Of a DNA stretch of 64,000 nucleotides, positions 23,801 through 34,180 are shown in pieces. The notes below the pieces were generated by a model, which was not told where the DNA came from, ran no database searches, and saw nothing but the letters and a program-made list of their open reading frames with translations. Each line of letters begins with the position of its first letter. The first letter of the stretch is position 1. Source of the stretch: Lonicera japonica (Eukaryota; Streptophyta; Magnoliopsida; Dipsacales; Caprifoliaceae). The stretch spans positions 64,585,650 to 64,649,649 of the forward strand of contig CM038469.1 of the NCBI GenBank assembly GCA_021464415.1, given 5' to 3'. The position numbers were made by a program, and so were the translations under genes.

Positions 23801-26800
23801 AAATTATGTCTTCTAGGTCGCCTCTATTTTGTTCCATTAAAAACATAAACTATATTTTTCTTTGGTTGATTCTTTTAGAAATTTAACATAGTGGAACATT
23901 GAATTAGACCATCGATGGACAAGTGGTAAAAGTGAATGAGGTCAGGACCCGAGGAATGAGGTCAAATTTTGGTGGCGACAATTTTCGACGTAATTCTGAT
24001 AGGGGAAGAGATCGAGACAAAAGAGACTTTGATCGAGATCGAGGCAGGGATCAAGATCGGGATCGCCATAGAGAAAGGTCTCGAGATCATCATGATCATC
24101 AAAACAGGGAAAGGGGATTCGCCCGTGCACGTGGCGATCATGATCAAACACGGGCCCGTTTTGTGGGGAGGGATAGAGTTCGCGATCATGATAGGGCTAT
24201 GGAGGACATTGAGCAAGAAAGTGAGAGGAACCTCGGCCATGAAAGGGAAAGAGGCCGGATTCCTGATTGGGAACAAGATAAGGAAATGGAGATAACTAAA
24301 AATAATCACAGAAGAGGGATAAAGGATAGAGATCAAGCACCTAAATTACTGACTGGGTAATAATTTTCTTTTTCTTTCTAAGTTTTGTCATCATGGTCAT
24401 TTTAAAGTAATGTAGTGTACACTTCAAATCTGTTGTGAATATTGTATTTTCTACTGTAAATTGCCTGAACAAGTTGTATAATCCTTTGAGTTTTTCTTTT
24501 TGTTTAAAATATTCAACCTTTTGGGATTAGGGGTGGCGGTGGTTGTGAAAGGCTTTGATAGTCATAACAATCCTGTCTCCGAGATTGTATGTAAGGGTGG
24601 TTATTGGTTATGAAGTGTCTAGTCGTTCATTTTTGTTGACAAATGGTTTTATTTGATAGTTTAGCTAATTGAAATCATTGTCATGAAACTATGATATAGA
24701 GCACTTTGTTTGTTACTCCCTCTGTATCAAATTGATAGTCCCACTTCCCTTTCTAGGTTGTCGTAAATTGATAGTCCTGTTTCCTTTTTGGAACATAACC
24801 AAAGTACCGATTCTCGCAATACAACTTAATTTCTATTGCGATATTTTATACATTGATTATATGCCGAAAAAGAAATGGGACTATTGATTTGGGACATCTC
24901 GAAAAGTAAAGTGGGACTATTAATTTAAGAAGGATGGAATTTGGGGGGGGAGCAAAAATAACTTCACTTGGAACCTCCATTTGTATCATGTTGACATTCA
25001 TGATGTATATATTAATTTAGCCCCATCGAGTTGTGCTATGGGTTGGTCTTTTCTTGATTATTTGCCTTGTTTCCATTCACGCAGTTCCAAGTTTAGTGAC
25101 AGGCCAAGCAGAGAGGTACCTTCAGCTTCGAGTGATGAGGATCATGAGGAGGTAGAAACTTGGAATTACTTGATCCGATACTTTAGCTGTTAAATCATAG
25201 CTTAATACAAGTCTTGATAGTGGTGCCTTATCCTACATAGTTATTTTTTCAATACATGAATCAGGTGGATAAAGGACTGGATATTTCGAGACAGAAGCTT
25301 GGAGAACTTCAAAGGGAGGTTTGCCTTCTCTCTACATAGAAAATACCAACATGTTATCCTGCTTAGTACTCCCTTTGTCTTAAAAAGATGGTCCCACTTT
25401 CCTTTTCGGGGCATCTCAAGTTTAGTCTCATTTCCTTTTCAGGACATAGTCAATGTACTAAAACTCACATGAGAAAGTGAGTTGTATTTGTGACCATTGA
25501 TCGAGTTGAAATTAATGTCTCCTTAAGAAGTACCAAAGTTGAAGTGGGACTATTTTTTTGAGACTGAGGAAGTACTAAACAGGTTGTGGGAGGTTTTAAT
25601 AGTTTGGCATGACTCATGCATCTGATAGCCTGAAAAGTATGCACCTTTGGTTATAGGAATATTAATCTGGATAAATGATAGTAATAATACAATAGCGATA
25701 AGAGTAAGGGCCCGTTTGGTTCCGCAAGTGGTTTAGTTTTAATATTGGTTCAATTTATCTGATGAACTGTAAACTTAAATTGGGGTAAGCTTGAAGTAAT
25801 ACTTAAAAAATAGCGGTGCAAGCCAAAGGATTACGTGTAAATAATGAGATAAAGGCCCTTATTTTTACATTTTTCTTTGAGAGCCCATGTATCCAGGGGC
25901 AAAGTAATATGATTATGATTACAGGGCATAAAGTCAAGAAAACATGGATTAGTAAGATGTGTAAGGTCCCAGTTGCAAGAAGTACGAAATATCCTGTAAT
26001 GCTATCATTTGGTTATTTGAAAGGCGTTTGAATATTTGTTTCATAAGTTTCTTGGAAAACCCTGTTTTCTAGAAATTACTTGTTGGGGAGGACTGTGGGG
26101 GAATTCATTTTCATTATCATTAGGATGAGAATGAAATGAACTGTTGATTATATTGTCCAGGTATCTCATATGGAAGAGCTGGTAGAAGAGAAAGGGCAAG
26201 TTGTTTCGAGTTTAAAGGAGAAATCCCAGGTCATATTTGTTTCGATTAGTCACATCTTATCCGAGATAATGAGGAATTGAACTTTTGTCGTTTCTTGTAA
26301 TTCTCTTTTTTGGTATGTATTTATGAATAAAAAGACACAAACACAAACACACACACACACACACTAGAATTACGCAATTTTAAGCGAAAATTGTGTATGC
26401 AGTTCAATGCACAATAGGTGAAAACATTTTTCATCAAGCGTGAAATCAAATGGAATAAACTTGTTTTCGACGTTTCTTAGTGAAAATTGGTTGATGATTT
26501 GTAGATATTGGAGGATGCGTTGAAAGCTGCAAAAAAGTTGAATTCACACCGACAGATGCAATTGGCTAAGGTAGTTTCTGTGAATATTTTCTTGCTATTA
26601 AGGAATTCGGGCAGAGATATCTTGGTGATGAGATTTGAATTCTGTGAAATATTTTGCAGCTCCATAAATGCTTTATGCAAATGAAAGATTATAGTGAAAG
26701 ACTTAAAAACTCTGAACTGGAACTTCAGGTCAGTCTTGCTCTTGCACTCTGATTTTATTCCTTTTTTACGGAATCTGACAAACAACTTTCTGTTTCTGGT

Positions 26801-28136
26801 CTAGTTTGGCTTATTACTATCAGTAATCAGATTGAGAAATCCTAGCACTCCCAACGTTACAAATAAGAGCCAACTATTGTCTTTCGAACATTTTAAGAAA
26901 ACATTAATTTCAACTTAATCAATGATCAAGAAATAAACTTGTTTAGTATTGAGTTGACTGATTGATTGATTAATTGTGTCCTAAAAAAAGAAACATGCTC
27001 TTCATTTGGGACGTTTGGAAAAGGAATACATGACTGTTAATCTGGGTTGTATTTATGCTATGGAAAAATAATGCAACAAATTATACAAATGCCCCTAACA
27101 TTTAAGTAATTCCACCAAACGTTCAATTTGTGTGATACTAGTAAATGAATTTGCGAATGCATTGAACTATTGAAGTGATGTTGCTGACTATTTTGCAATT
27201 TGGGCATGTTGCTTCGACTATTATTTTGGTCAAACAATTGAGTGAAATGCTCCTTTTAAGGAAAACACTAATTTTAACATAATCAATGGTAATAATAATA
27301 TGACTTATTTACTATAGTGAGATATGGTACATTGATTTTGTCCCAAAATTGATGGGATTCTTGCCGTAAACTTTCCCGATTCATATATTTTCTTATCCTC
27401 TTACATCTGTACCTGTTCTGAGCCTATGTGTTATATTTGGTTTTATGCTAATATTCATATGCTTCCGATCTCTTAAATTAAGAGTCTCACTTTCTTTTTT
27501 AGGACGTTTGTCCTAAGTGCCCCATTTGTAAAATTAGTCTATAAATTGATGGGATATGGCGAAATTAACATTATGATACCTAGGCTAACTAAGCTCTCTC
27601 CTTCCTTTAGAGGAAAGGTGATTAGGAAAGTAGGGCAATTCTAGCCTTTGTGCCTACGCTATTGAGGAAAAACCCATTTGCGATCCCTAGTTTTCAGACT
27701 CACTGCGCGTTCACAGTCTCTGTATTTATCCAAGTACTCATTTCAACTGTCTTTGAGGTGATCACATTTTTGAATTTTCAATTTAACTCTTCCAGCCTTT
27801 TTTTTTTCTAATACAAATAAATATAAGGGTATATAGTGCAAGCAATAGGATCCGAACCCTTACTGTTAACAGGAGTGGATTTGTGTTTAACCACCAGGCC
27901 ACTTACCATTTTTTTTCTTTCTGTAAATTACTTATATACGTGTTGCACACTTGACGTGCTTACAGGGTAAATTATTATGTTGTAATGTATCACCCTCCAA
28001 AGACTGAATGGTCGATTAGGGTTAATTTTATAGCCTTTCTTGCTTGCAGTCGATGGTCGATTCAACAATGGTAGAGATAGAATATGGTGATGATGTGGGA
28101 ATAGTTCCGCCGGTGCTGGCAAATGGCAATGCTTGA
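14842..28136 (+). CDS. RRM RNA-binding protein with Arg/Asp-rich middle and coiled-coil tail (nine exons)
   Basis: Exons I assign: 14842-14952, 23648-23746, 23908-24356, 25085-25151, 25265-25318, 26161-26229, 26505-26570, 26660-26728, 28050-28136. All junctions are GT-AG and in phase, giving 356 aa. The RRM spans residues 8-80, with RNP2 VYVGGI (9-14) and RNP1 KCYGFVTF (47-54), split by intron 1. Residues 90-150 are rich in RD/DR and ER repeats, as in splicing-related RS/RD proteins. From about 240 to 328 the short exons encode Leu/Glu/Lys-rich helical segments likely to form a coiled coil. The protein probably binds RNA in the nucleus and may act in splicing or RNA processing; that is inferred from domains. 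I do not recognise a named orthologue. Intron 1 is 8,695 bp and full of transposons, so long transcripts must be spliced across them. Confidence 0.85.
15777..15979. mobile_element. Stowaway-type MITE in RRM intron 1
   Basis: TA flanks (15775-15776, 15980-15981) surround a ~203-bp element starting CTCCCTATATTC and ending GGGACAGAG. The ends are a diverged form of the CTCCCTCCGTCCC repeat. Non-coding. Confidence 0.65.
16144..17835 (-). mobile_element. TRIM-like miniature LTR retrotransposon
   Basis: Two diverged direct repeats, 16144-16755 and about 17183-17835, enclose only about 425 bp. Read on the minus strand, both repeats begin TGT (TGTCTTGTGCC and TGTTATGCGC) and share GTTTC and ATGGATG blocks and a CAGGTT(A/C)ACCTCAAA block. 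Directly after the upstream repeat is TGGTATCAGAAGGG, matching the initiator-Met tRNA primer binding site; directly before the downstream repeat is the purine run AAAAGGGGGAAGGGA, a polypurine tract. These are the defining parts of an LTR element. No gag or pol is present, so it would depend on enzymes of others. The target duplication is no longer visible. Confidence 0.65.
17938..17999 (+). repeat. Host tandem unit split by the hAT insertion (left part)
   Basis: The string TAGATGGTAAAATTCCCTAC ... GGCAGCTAATTAATGCATTGG here recurs at 21261-21321, and more weakly near 21635-21690. The first unit is broken right after TGCATTGG by the hAT element and resumes after 21213. Small host repeats therefore predate the insertion. 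Confidence 0.7.
18000..21213 (-). mobile_element. Full-length hAT element (inactive)
   Basis: Ends are (C/T)TATGAAGCAC, with ACAGGTA nearby at both sides. Flanks carry an 8-bp duplication with one mismatch, TGCATTGG (17992-17999) and TGTATTGG (21214-21221). This is the 8-bp rule of hAT transposons. The 3.2-kb body holds a degenerate transposase on the minus strand (separate entry). Subterminal regions are rich in GTACC/GGTAC motifs, a normal hAT feature for transposase binding. It sits inside intron 1 of the RRM gene in antisense orientation. Confidence 0.85.
18340..20653 (-). pseudogene. hAT transposase relic (BED finger, DUF659, dimerisation domain)
   Basis: From 5' to 3' on the minus strand: a BED zinc finger near 20560-20380 (WKHVTRLE, then CNFCGETF, later H and C ligands), a basic stretch near 20239-20045, a DUF659 block at 19850-19644 with VVQVITDNA and PKVFWTPCVVH, a central segment at 19278-18990, and a C-terminal hAT dimerisation block near 18720-18560 with SSSCSERNWSTYSSI. 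The acidic tail lies near 18520-18360. Several frame changes and stops separate these pieces, so no functional transposase is encoded. The family normally cuts and pastes hAT DNA. The domain order is complete, showing the element was once autonomous. Confidence 0.85.
21222..23640. other. Repeat-derived intronic DNA
   Basis: Tandem remnants of the 17938 unit lie at 21261-21321 and 21635-21690. Around 22200-22300, three short repeats read TATTTCAATGTACTTTCAACC or close variants. The 22900-23100 stretch has phrases (for example AACTTAGGGTG, GCAATCAAACACC) shared with the TRIM LTR at 17430-17580. A tRNA box-B-like GGGTTCGAGTC occurs on the minus strand near 23350. No exon was found. Confidence 0.45.
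24716..24942. mobile_element. Stowaway-type MITE in RRM intron 3
   Basis: It begins CTCCCTCTGTATC after TA at 24714-24715 and carries ATTGATAGTCCCACTT on the left and AAGTGGGACTATTAATTT on the right, an extended inverted repeat. The right terminus is decayed, so the end is approximate. Confidence 0.65.
25369..25572. mobile_element. Stowaway-type MITE in RRM intron 5
   Basis: TA at 25367-25368 and 25573-25574 flanks the element. It starts CTCCCTTTGTCTT and ends GAGACTGAGGAAG; internal arms GTCCCACTTTCC and GAAGTGGGAC pair. It lies just 50 bp after exon 5. Confidence 0.75.
26339..26364. repeat. CA microsatellite in RRM intron 6
   Basis: A run of repeated AC dinucleotides lies between exon 6 and exon 7. 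It is a plain simple repeat. Confidence 0.8.
27830..27905 (-). mobile_element. tRNA-like (SINE-type) fragment in RRM intron 8
   Basis: On the minus strand TGGCCTGGTGGTTAA resembles an internal RNA polymerase III box A and GGGTTCGGATCC resembles box B, about 45 bp apart. A mature tRNA fold is not evident, so a SINE head is the better reading. The T-run and A-rich flank on the plus strand fit a retroposon tail. Confidence 0.4.
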
Positions 28137-30669
28137 CCTTGTTAGTTGGCACCCCCAAAATCCGAGCAAAATCCTTGTTATATCCTTCCTCTGTTTTGGC
28201 TCAAGTAACATTCGTGGTTTTCTTGTAGATTTACGTGCAACGATCAAGGTTATGTTCTTTTTAAATTGTTTTAGTTATGTAACTGCATTTTTTGGCTTCT
28301 TTTCCGTGTTAGTTTGCTAGTGAAATTATCATGCCTATGGGACTATCCAGTCTACTTATATGCACACGCACAGTAACGCACACAAATATTTCTCACAACT
28401 AAATTTTTGTCTGAAGCGAATATTAATGTTCACGGTGCTAGTTGTGCCTATGCCGAATTATGCGGTGTCTATTCTTCTACTAAAGTGCATATACAAGGTT
28501 CTAGATTCGAGTCTCAATAATTGTAAGTGGAGCATGAACACCCCCTCGGCATTGCAACAGTGTAAGTTTGTTAGAAAAATGAAAAAAGAACTATGAGAAA
28601 TTAGGGGCTTTAGGATCCGGTGTTCGGTGTTAGTAAATTTTTGGGATGCAGCTTACAACTATTGTTTTTATTTTCAAAAGAATGGGGTCCCATAGTTTTA
28701 GTAACTGCTTCCAGCGAGAAGCCGAGAACTCAATATTTGGAGATTGGGCGGCAAATAGCAAAGTGAGGCCGGCAATTACCAAAAATGTGCGGTAAATGTT
28801 GTTAAGCTGAGTGGAAGATACCCTAATAGAGTATCTTTAGAGACAACATAATTTTAAAAGAAAAAATGTTGACGGCATCCTAAAAAAATTTGTAAACACA
28901 TGTACTGTATACTAATTTTTTTCAAGGAATTACTTGCGTCTTCACGCTATCTTAGTCTAAAGTTACAAAGCTATCTGAATATTCTGAATCTGAATCACAC
29001 AATCCAAAGCTATCCTCATTGACAAAATACGCCCGTATAATAGTTTCTCAACTCGATTTATTGCATAATTAATTGCTCTTCGTTATGAACTTGTTTCACG
29101 TTTGTTGTCGGATTGTAATTATCCGCCTGAAATTAATATTGCAAAATATTATAGCGAAATTATTAGTTATTTTTTGGAATTTAGGTAGCTAGCTGTAAAT
29201 GCTGTGAGAAGGTTTGATAGGCAAAATAAAATAAAATTGTAAAGATTGTTTTCTATTGGCATCCTAAATAGGTTCAATTAAAATTTTGGAAAACATAAAA
29301 TTTCAAATATAGTTTTCTATTATTTCAAAATAAAATAAAATATATAGTTTCTATTTGACATAACTATTTGAAGATAGTTTCGGCATTGGTTTTATGCCAA
29401 ATTTTCTTTTTAACACGGATGCAAGTCTTTATATAAAAGAAACTACGAGTTATTGGGTATATGGAAAATTCATTGTATTTAATCTTTTAGGTGGAAAAAG
29501 TAGGATTTAATGTTTATTTTTTCTTTAAAATTGATCCTTTTATTTTATTAATATGTGTAGCACCATAGTAAATATTTTTTATTATAGGTTACGGTGGATA
29601 CCTCAATAAATTAGTACATTCGTTAACCCATCAGATATTATTATACTAACTATATATATGATGATGAATATCATATGCATATGATGTTCTAGCTAATTTG
29701 TGATAAATAATTGTGTGGTGTATATTATTATAGTCTGTATGCACAAACCACAATAAGTATTTGCAAAACAATATATTATTTCAAAAATCAAAATAAATTG
29801 TTTCAGTTTTGAAAAAATTATCAAATTGAATAGTTGGTGATTTTAAGATCATGTACACATAAATAAGAAGTTAATGATCAGCTCGAAGCATAAAAATGTG
29901 TTAATTTAAGAATGTATCTTTTATAGCTTATAATAGAAAGTACACGTCATCGCATTACTCTCATCCTAAGCAAGACATAATAAAATAATCCCACGTTCTA
30001 AGTAGAATTGATTATATCCACTGCTCTTATCTTGCAGGTCAAATACAACCAAGTAGTGAAAGAGGTTAAAGGTAATGAAAGAGATTAACATACATAGTGA
30101 GTAACGCGATGGTAGGTGTTTTGCGCAACAAGTTATGGTGCATGCTCTTTAAATTAACACATTTATGGGCTTTGATTTGGTAATTTAACTTTTTAATTAT
30201 ATTTACATGAATTTTAAAATTGCCAACTATTCAATTTGAGTTTTTTTTTTTTCAAAACTGAAACTATTTATATTGATTTTTTTAAGTATTATAGTATTTT
30301 GCTAGTATCCACTATTGTGTGTGCAAATATACCACAATAAGTTATAATACACCATTATTTACTACAAATTAGAAAGAACATAAAGTGCCTAAATATATAT
30401 AAGTTAGTCAAACAATATTTGATGGATTATTGCCCTTAAATAAAACAAAAATGTATTAAAGATATATCTATTATAATTTATGGTGAAAAATACATATCAT
30501 CATGCTATATATATATGAGTGTAGTTTTAATGGTTACCTTATCTCTTTACCTATGGATGATTACTATAAGATTAACCATTGGATAAAAAATCAAAGGCTA
30601 AAATTAAGTGAGTAGTTGACTAACATAATTAATGCACATTGAAAAAATACAAAGTATTAAATATAAGGT
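28137..30669. other. Intergenic DNA after the RRM gene
   Basis: The RRM 3' untranslated region presumably lies in the first few hundred bases. A box-B-like AGATTCGAGTC near 28504 hints at a retroposon scrap. The remainder is A/T-rich with short unsupported frames. Confidence 0.45.
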
Positions 30670-30784
30670 TAAGAGCATCTCCAATAGGCATGTGTAAACC
30701 ATGCCACACAGGATTTGTGTAAATTTTACACATTGCGTATAATTTTTTGTGCTCCAATGGTATTGTGTAAAATATGCTACATTA

Positions 30785-31774
30785 GAGCATCTTCAATCGT
30801 CTTGTATAAATTTTGTGTAAATCCTACGTCTCAAAGTGAAATTTACACAAAAATAATAAATAATTTATTTTGTACTCCAACAGTCTGTTTTAAACTTTTG
30901 TGTAAATATTAAACAACCAATTAGATATGCACAAGTGGAACTTATCCTATATTTATTCCCTTGCTTTTTAAATCCATTTATTTCTAGATACGAGATGAGG
31001 GAAAATAGACGCGAGATTATCTGATGTGATTGTGTAAATTAGGTTTGTATTTTACACAACTTTTTTACACAAATCCTAGGTGTCCGTTTCTTAAAGGGAC
31101 AATTAAAAAAAGGTCTTACTAGAGAAAAACATTTCACACTAAAGCCAATGAATAATTTTTTTGTAAATAAAGGGCCTATTTTTTATTTTATTAATAATAT
31201 GACATATATTTTTTTTTCATTATAAAATGACATCCCAACCCTTAAAATAAACTAAAAAATGCCAATATGCATTAAAATATGGATTGCAATATGAACTTTG
31301 CAGTCCATATTTTACTGCAATATGAACTTTGCAGTCCATATTTTTGGTGCAAAGTTCATATTGCAGTCCATATTTTACTGCAATGTGAACTTTGCAGTCC
31401 ATATTTCTAGTACAAAGTTCATATTGCAGTCCATATTTCACTGCAATATTCATATTTTTTGTGCAAATTTCATAAAGAGAGGGTAATTTAGGTAATATAT
31501 AACATGTTTTTATTAATTAAATGATATTTAAATTTATTCAAATACCTTCATTTAAAATATAAAATAAAATAGGCCTCTTACACTAATTACCAATTAAAAA
31601 TAGGCCATTCATTCAAAAAAATATTATTCATTGGAGTCTTGGTAAAAATCAATATGTAGTAAGACCTTCTACCTAATTATTTCTAGTTTCTTAAAAGACT
31701 GCTGGAGACATTTTTTTTACAAAACGTGTAAATTTTACACAAACCAAAATTATATACTACGATTGAAGATGCTC
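30785..31774. mobile_element. Inner PIF/Harbinger-like MITE
   Basis: The ends GAGCATCTTCAATCGT and the reverse complement GAGCATCTTCAATCGTAG are near identical, and TTA flanks each side exactly (30782-30784, 31775-31777). It lies inside the outer element, so it inserted later. It carries the fold-back repeat block at 31275-31475. Confidence 0.8.
31275..31475. repeat. Tandem and inverted repeat block (fold-back)
   Basis: The phrase TGCAATATGAACTTTGCAG recurs, alternating with its inverse (C)TGCAAAGTTCATATTGCAG, with TCCATATTT linkers, about every 50 bp. The whole block can fold into long hairpins. Frames passing through it encode a repeated peptide on both strands, which is a result of the repeat and not evidence of a gene. 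Confidence 0.75.
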
Positions 31775-32199
31775 TTATCTTTTGTGTAAAATGGGTTTTA
31801 TTTTACGCATCCATTTTACACATCCACCTCATAAGTTTCTCTTTCCAACTTTTTACAAAATCTTAAAAATAGTATAATTAAAAATTAAAAATATATTTTG
31901 TAATAAAACTTGCATATTTGAATTATACTCATCAAGATCTTTAAATCAGTACACACTTTGACTATTTAATTATAAATAAAAAATGTTGAATACTATATAT
32001 TCCATGTGTTTACATATAATTGGTGCATCATAATTTTACACAAGATTATAAGTATGAACCATTGGAGCAAAAATGAGAATGTATATAATTTATGTGTAAA
32101 ACAACTTTTTATCTACCAAATGTCAATTATTTATTAGTCCACATGTTTTTACACATCAATTTTACACATTGTTATTGGAGATGATCTAAGTGGGTAATT

Positions 32200-33715
32200 T
32201 GTTGTTACCTAATGACATGGCATTTTTTTTTCTATTTAATTTTAAGGAATCATAAATTAGATATTCATTCCATGATTTTGTAATTCTAATACAGGCTATT
32301 CCTATTCCTTACCCTTATAAAATGAGTGATTTTGTTTATATCCATGATATCTTGCAGTTAATCTACATTGTTAAGTTGATTAGCATTGCCTGCTAAATTA
32401 ATCCGTGAGAGTGGATAAATTGACAAAAAAATATTATTGATTTAATTTTATAAATATTATTTTATCAATGATTTAATATTAAAAAATAAACTAGATTAAT
32501 AGGTACATCTACTCTAAATAAATAAATAAAAATATGGAGCTTTTTTTTAAAGGACAAATCTCTTACTTTCATTCTAACAAAGGACATTATATTTTTAAGA
32601 TTAGTTTGAAGAACAACTTTTTAATTGATGACAAAATAAATTTTAATTTTTTAAAAATAAAAGATAGTCATTTCCAAAACTACCCCTTATTAAAGATAAT
32701 AACAACTGTTAAAATTAAAATAATAAAAAAAATATAAATAACATAAACTCAAATTTAAATTAAATATCTCAAACAAAGATTTCAAATTTTAAAGTTTAAT
32801 TAAAAAAATAAAAATAGATCATGTCACCTTAACCTGCTATAACATGTTAAAGGATTTGCTACATCACTGATGTGCATCAATTATTGTCGGTACTCATCGA
32901 TAAATACAGAGAGAAGATAACCATTGAAAACTCGTCCATATATAGATATAGATATCCTTATTATAATTGAGACACTTTATATGCTTGGTTCATTGCATAT
33001 ATTTATATGCATGACACTGATATATACCAGTGGACCACGAAGAATTTGAGATTAAGAACTGATACTCAACATTGAAAGACAACTAGAAATCATGAATGCT
33101 AGATAGACCATTGAAAGGCACACATTTTGTTAATTAAGATATATGAGAATGAAACTGGCTTTTCAATTGATTCTTAACTTTTGGTTAATTGACACATGAC
33201 ATGACGATGAACTATATATTGGTCAACATTGTATATATTCAGAACATTACAAAAAAGAATTATTTTTATACGATTGGTACCATTGATGCACCTAGTTTTT
33301 GATCATGAGAGAAGGATAAGATAAAATGGGTTACTAAGATCGAATTGTAGCAGGAAGTAGAGAAACTCACTTCCATATCTAACTTTGCTAGCAACCCATG
33401 TGTATTATATTGTTATTACTCGCTCTATCTATATTACAAAACACCATATTTGACCAAAATTTTCTACAAAACGTATAAGAATATAATGGTTAAAAACACA
33501 CATTGTTATTGTTCGCATTAATTCTATATCATTGGATGAGTTTTACACACACGCCAAGATGTCACATCAAAGTTAATACACTCACACCAATAATATACAC
33601 ACAATAAACTCTCCCACACTAATAATTTTGTCTACATTAAAAATTTACTAATTATGATCAATTAAACAAGATTCATCATGACTATTTTCAAATCATATTC
33701 ACAAATGTGATTGGA
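32200..33715. other. AT-rich intergenic DNA
   Basis: No gene or bounded element was found. A diverged Stowaway-like phrase (ACTCGCTCTATCTATATTAC) begins near 33419. Confidence 0.45.
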
Positions 33716-34180
33716 TTATTTTTACATCTGGCCATTAGTTTAATTTGTTAAAAAAATATTTTGTTGAAATCAAAATAAGATAAAAAAATATTATTAAAAA
33801 AATCTTTAAAAAATATTATTTTTACATATGGCCACGAGTTTGATTTGTTAAAAAAATATTTTGCCGAGATCAAAATAAGATAAAAAAAATATTATTAAAA
33901 GATTCTTTGAAAAATATTATTTTTACATCTAGCCATGGGTTTAATTTGTTAAAAAAATATTTTGTTGAAATCAAAATAAGATAAAAAAATATTATTTTTA
34001 GATATGGCCATGAGTTTAATTTGTTAAAAAAATATTTTGCCGAGATCAAAATAAGATAAAAAAATATTATTAAAAGATTCTTTAAAAAATATTATTTTTA
34101 CATCTAGCCATGGGTTTAATTTGTTAAAAAAATATTTTTTCGAAATCAAAATAAGATAAAAAAATATTATTAAATTTTTT
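33716..34180 (+). repeat. Five-copy tandem repeat of about 100 bp
   Basis: Units start near 33719, 33819, 33919, 33995 and 34095. Each begins TTTTTACAT(C/A)T(G/A)GCCA, followed by TTAATTTGTTAAAAAAATATT and GAAATCAAAATAAGATAAAA. The third unit is about 25 bp short. Two subtypes alternate (GTTGAAATC with TCTAGCCATGGG or TCTGGCCATTAG, GCCGAGATC with ATATGGCCA), suggesting a 200-bp higher-order pair. Confidence 0.8.

Larger units (their letters stand above)
30673..32186. mobile_element. Outer PIF/Harbinger-like MITE of a nested pair
   Basis: The left end GAGCATCTCCAATAGG and the right end (reverse complement GATCATCTCCAATAAC) form a terminal inverted repeat, with TAA on both sides (30670-30672, 32187-32189). 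The interior repeats TGTGTAAA/TTTACACA strings at both ends. It is interrupted by a second element of the same kind at 30785-31774. Confidence 0.7.

Noticed and set aside
23942..24336. Antisense and alternate-frame ORFs over RRM exon 3
   Set aside because: Codon-skewed RD-repeat DNA keeps other frames open. The plus-strand exon has splice sites, phase and an RRM join; the shadows have none.
31220..31486. Frames encoding a repeated peptide on both strands
   Set aside because: The peptide repeats mirror the DNA fold-back block, and both strands are open for the same reason.
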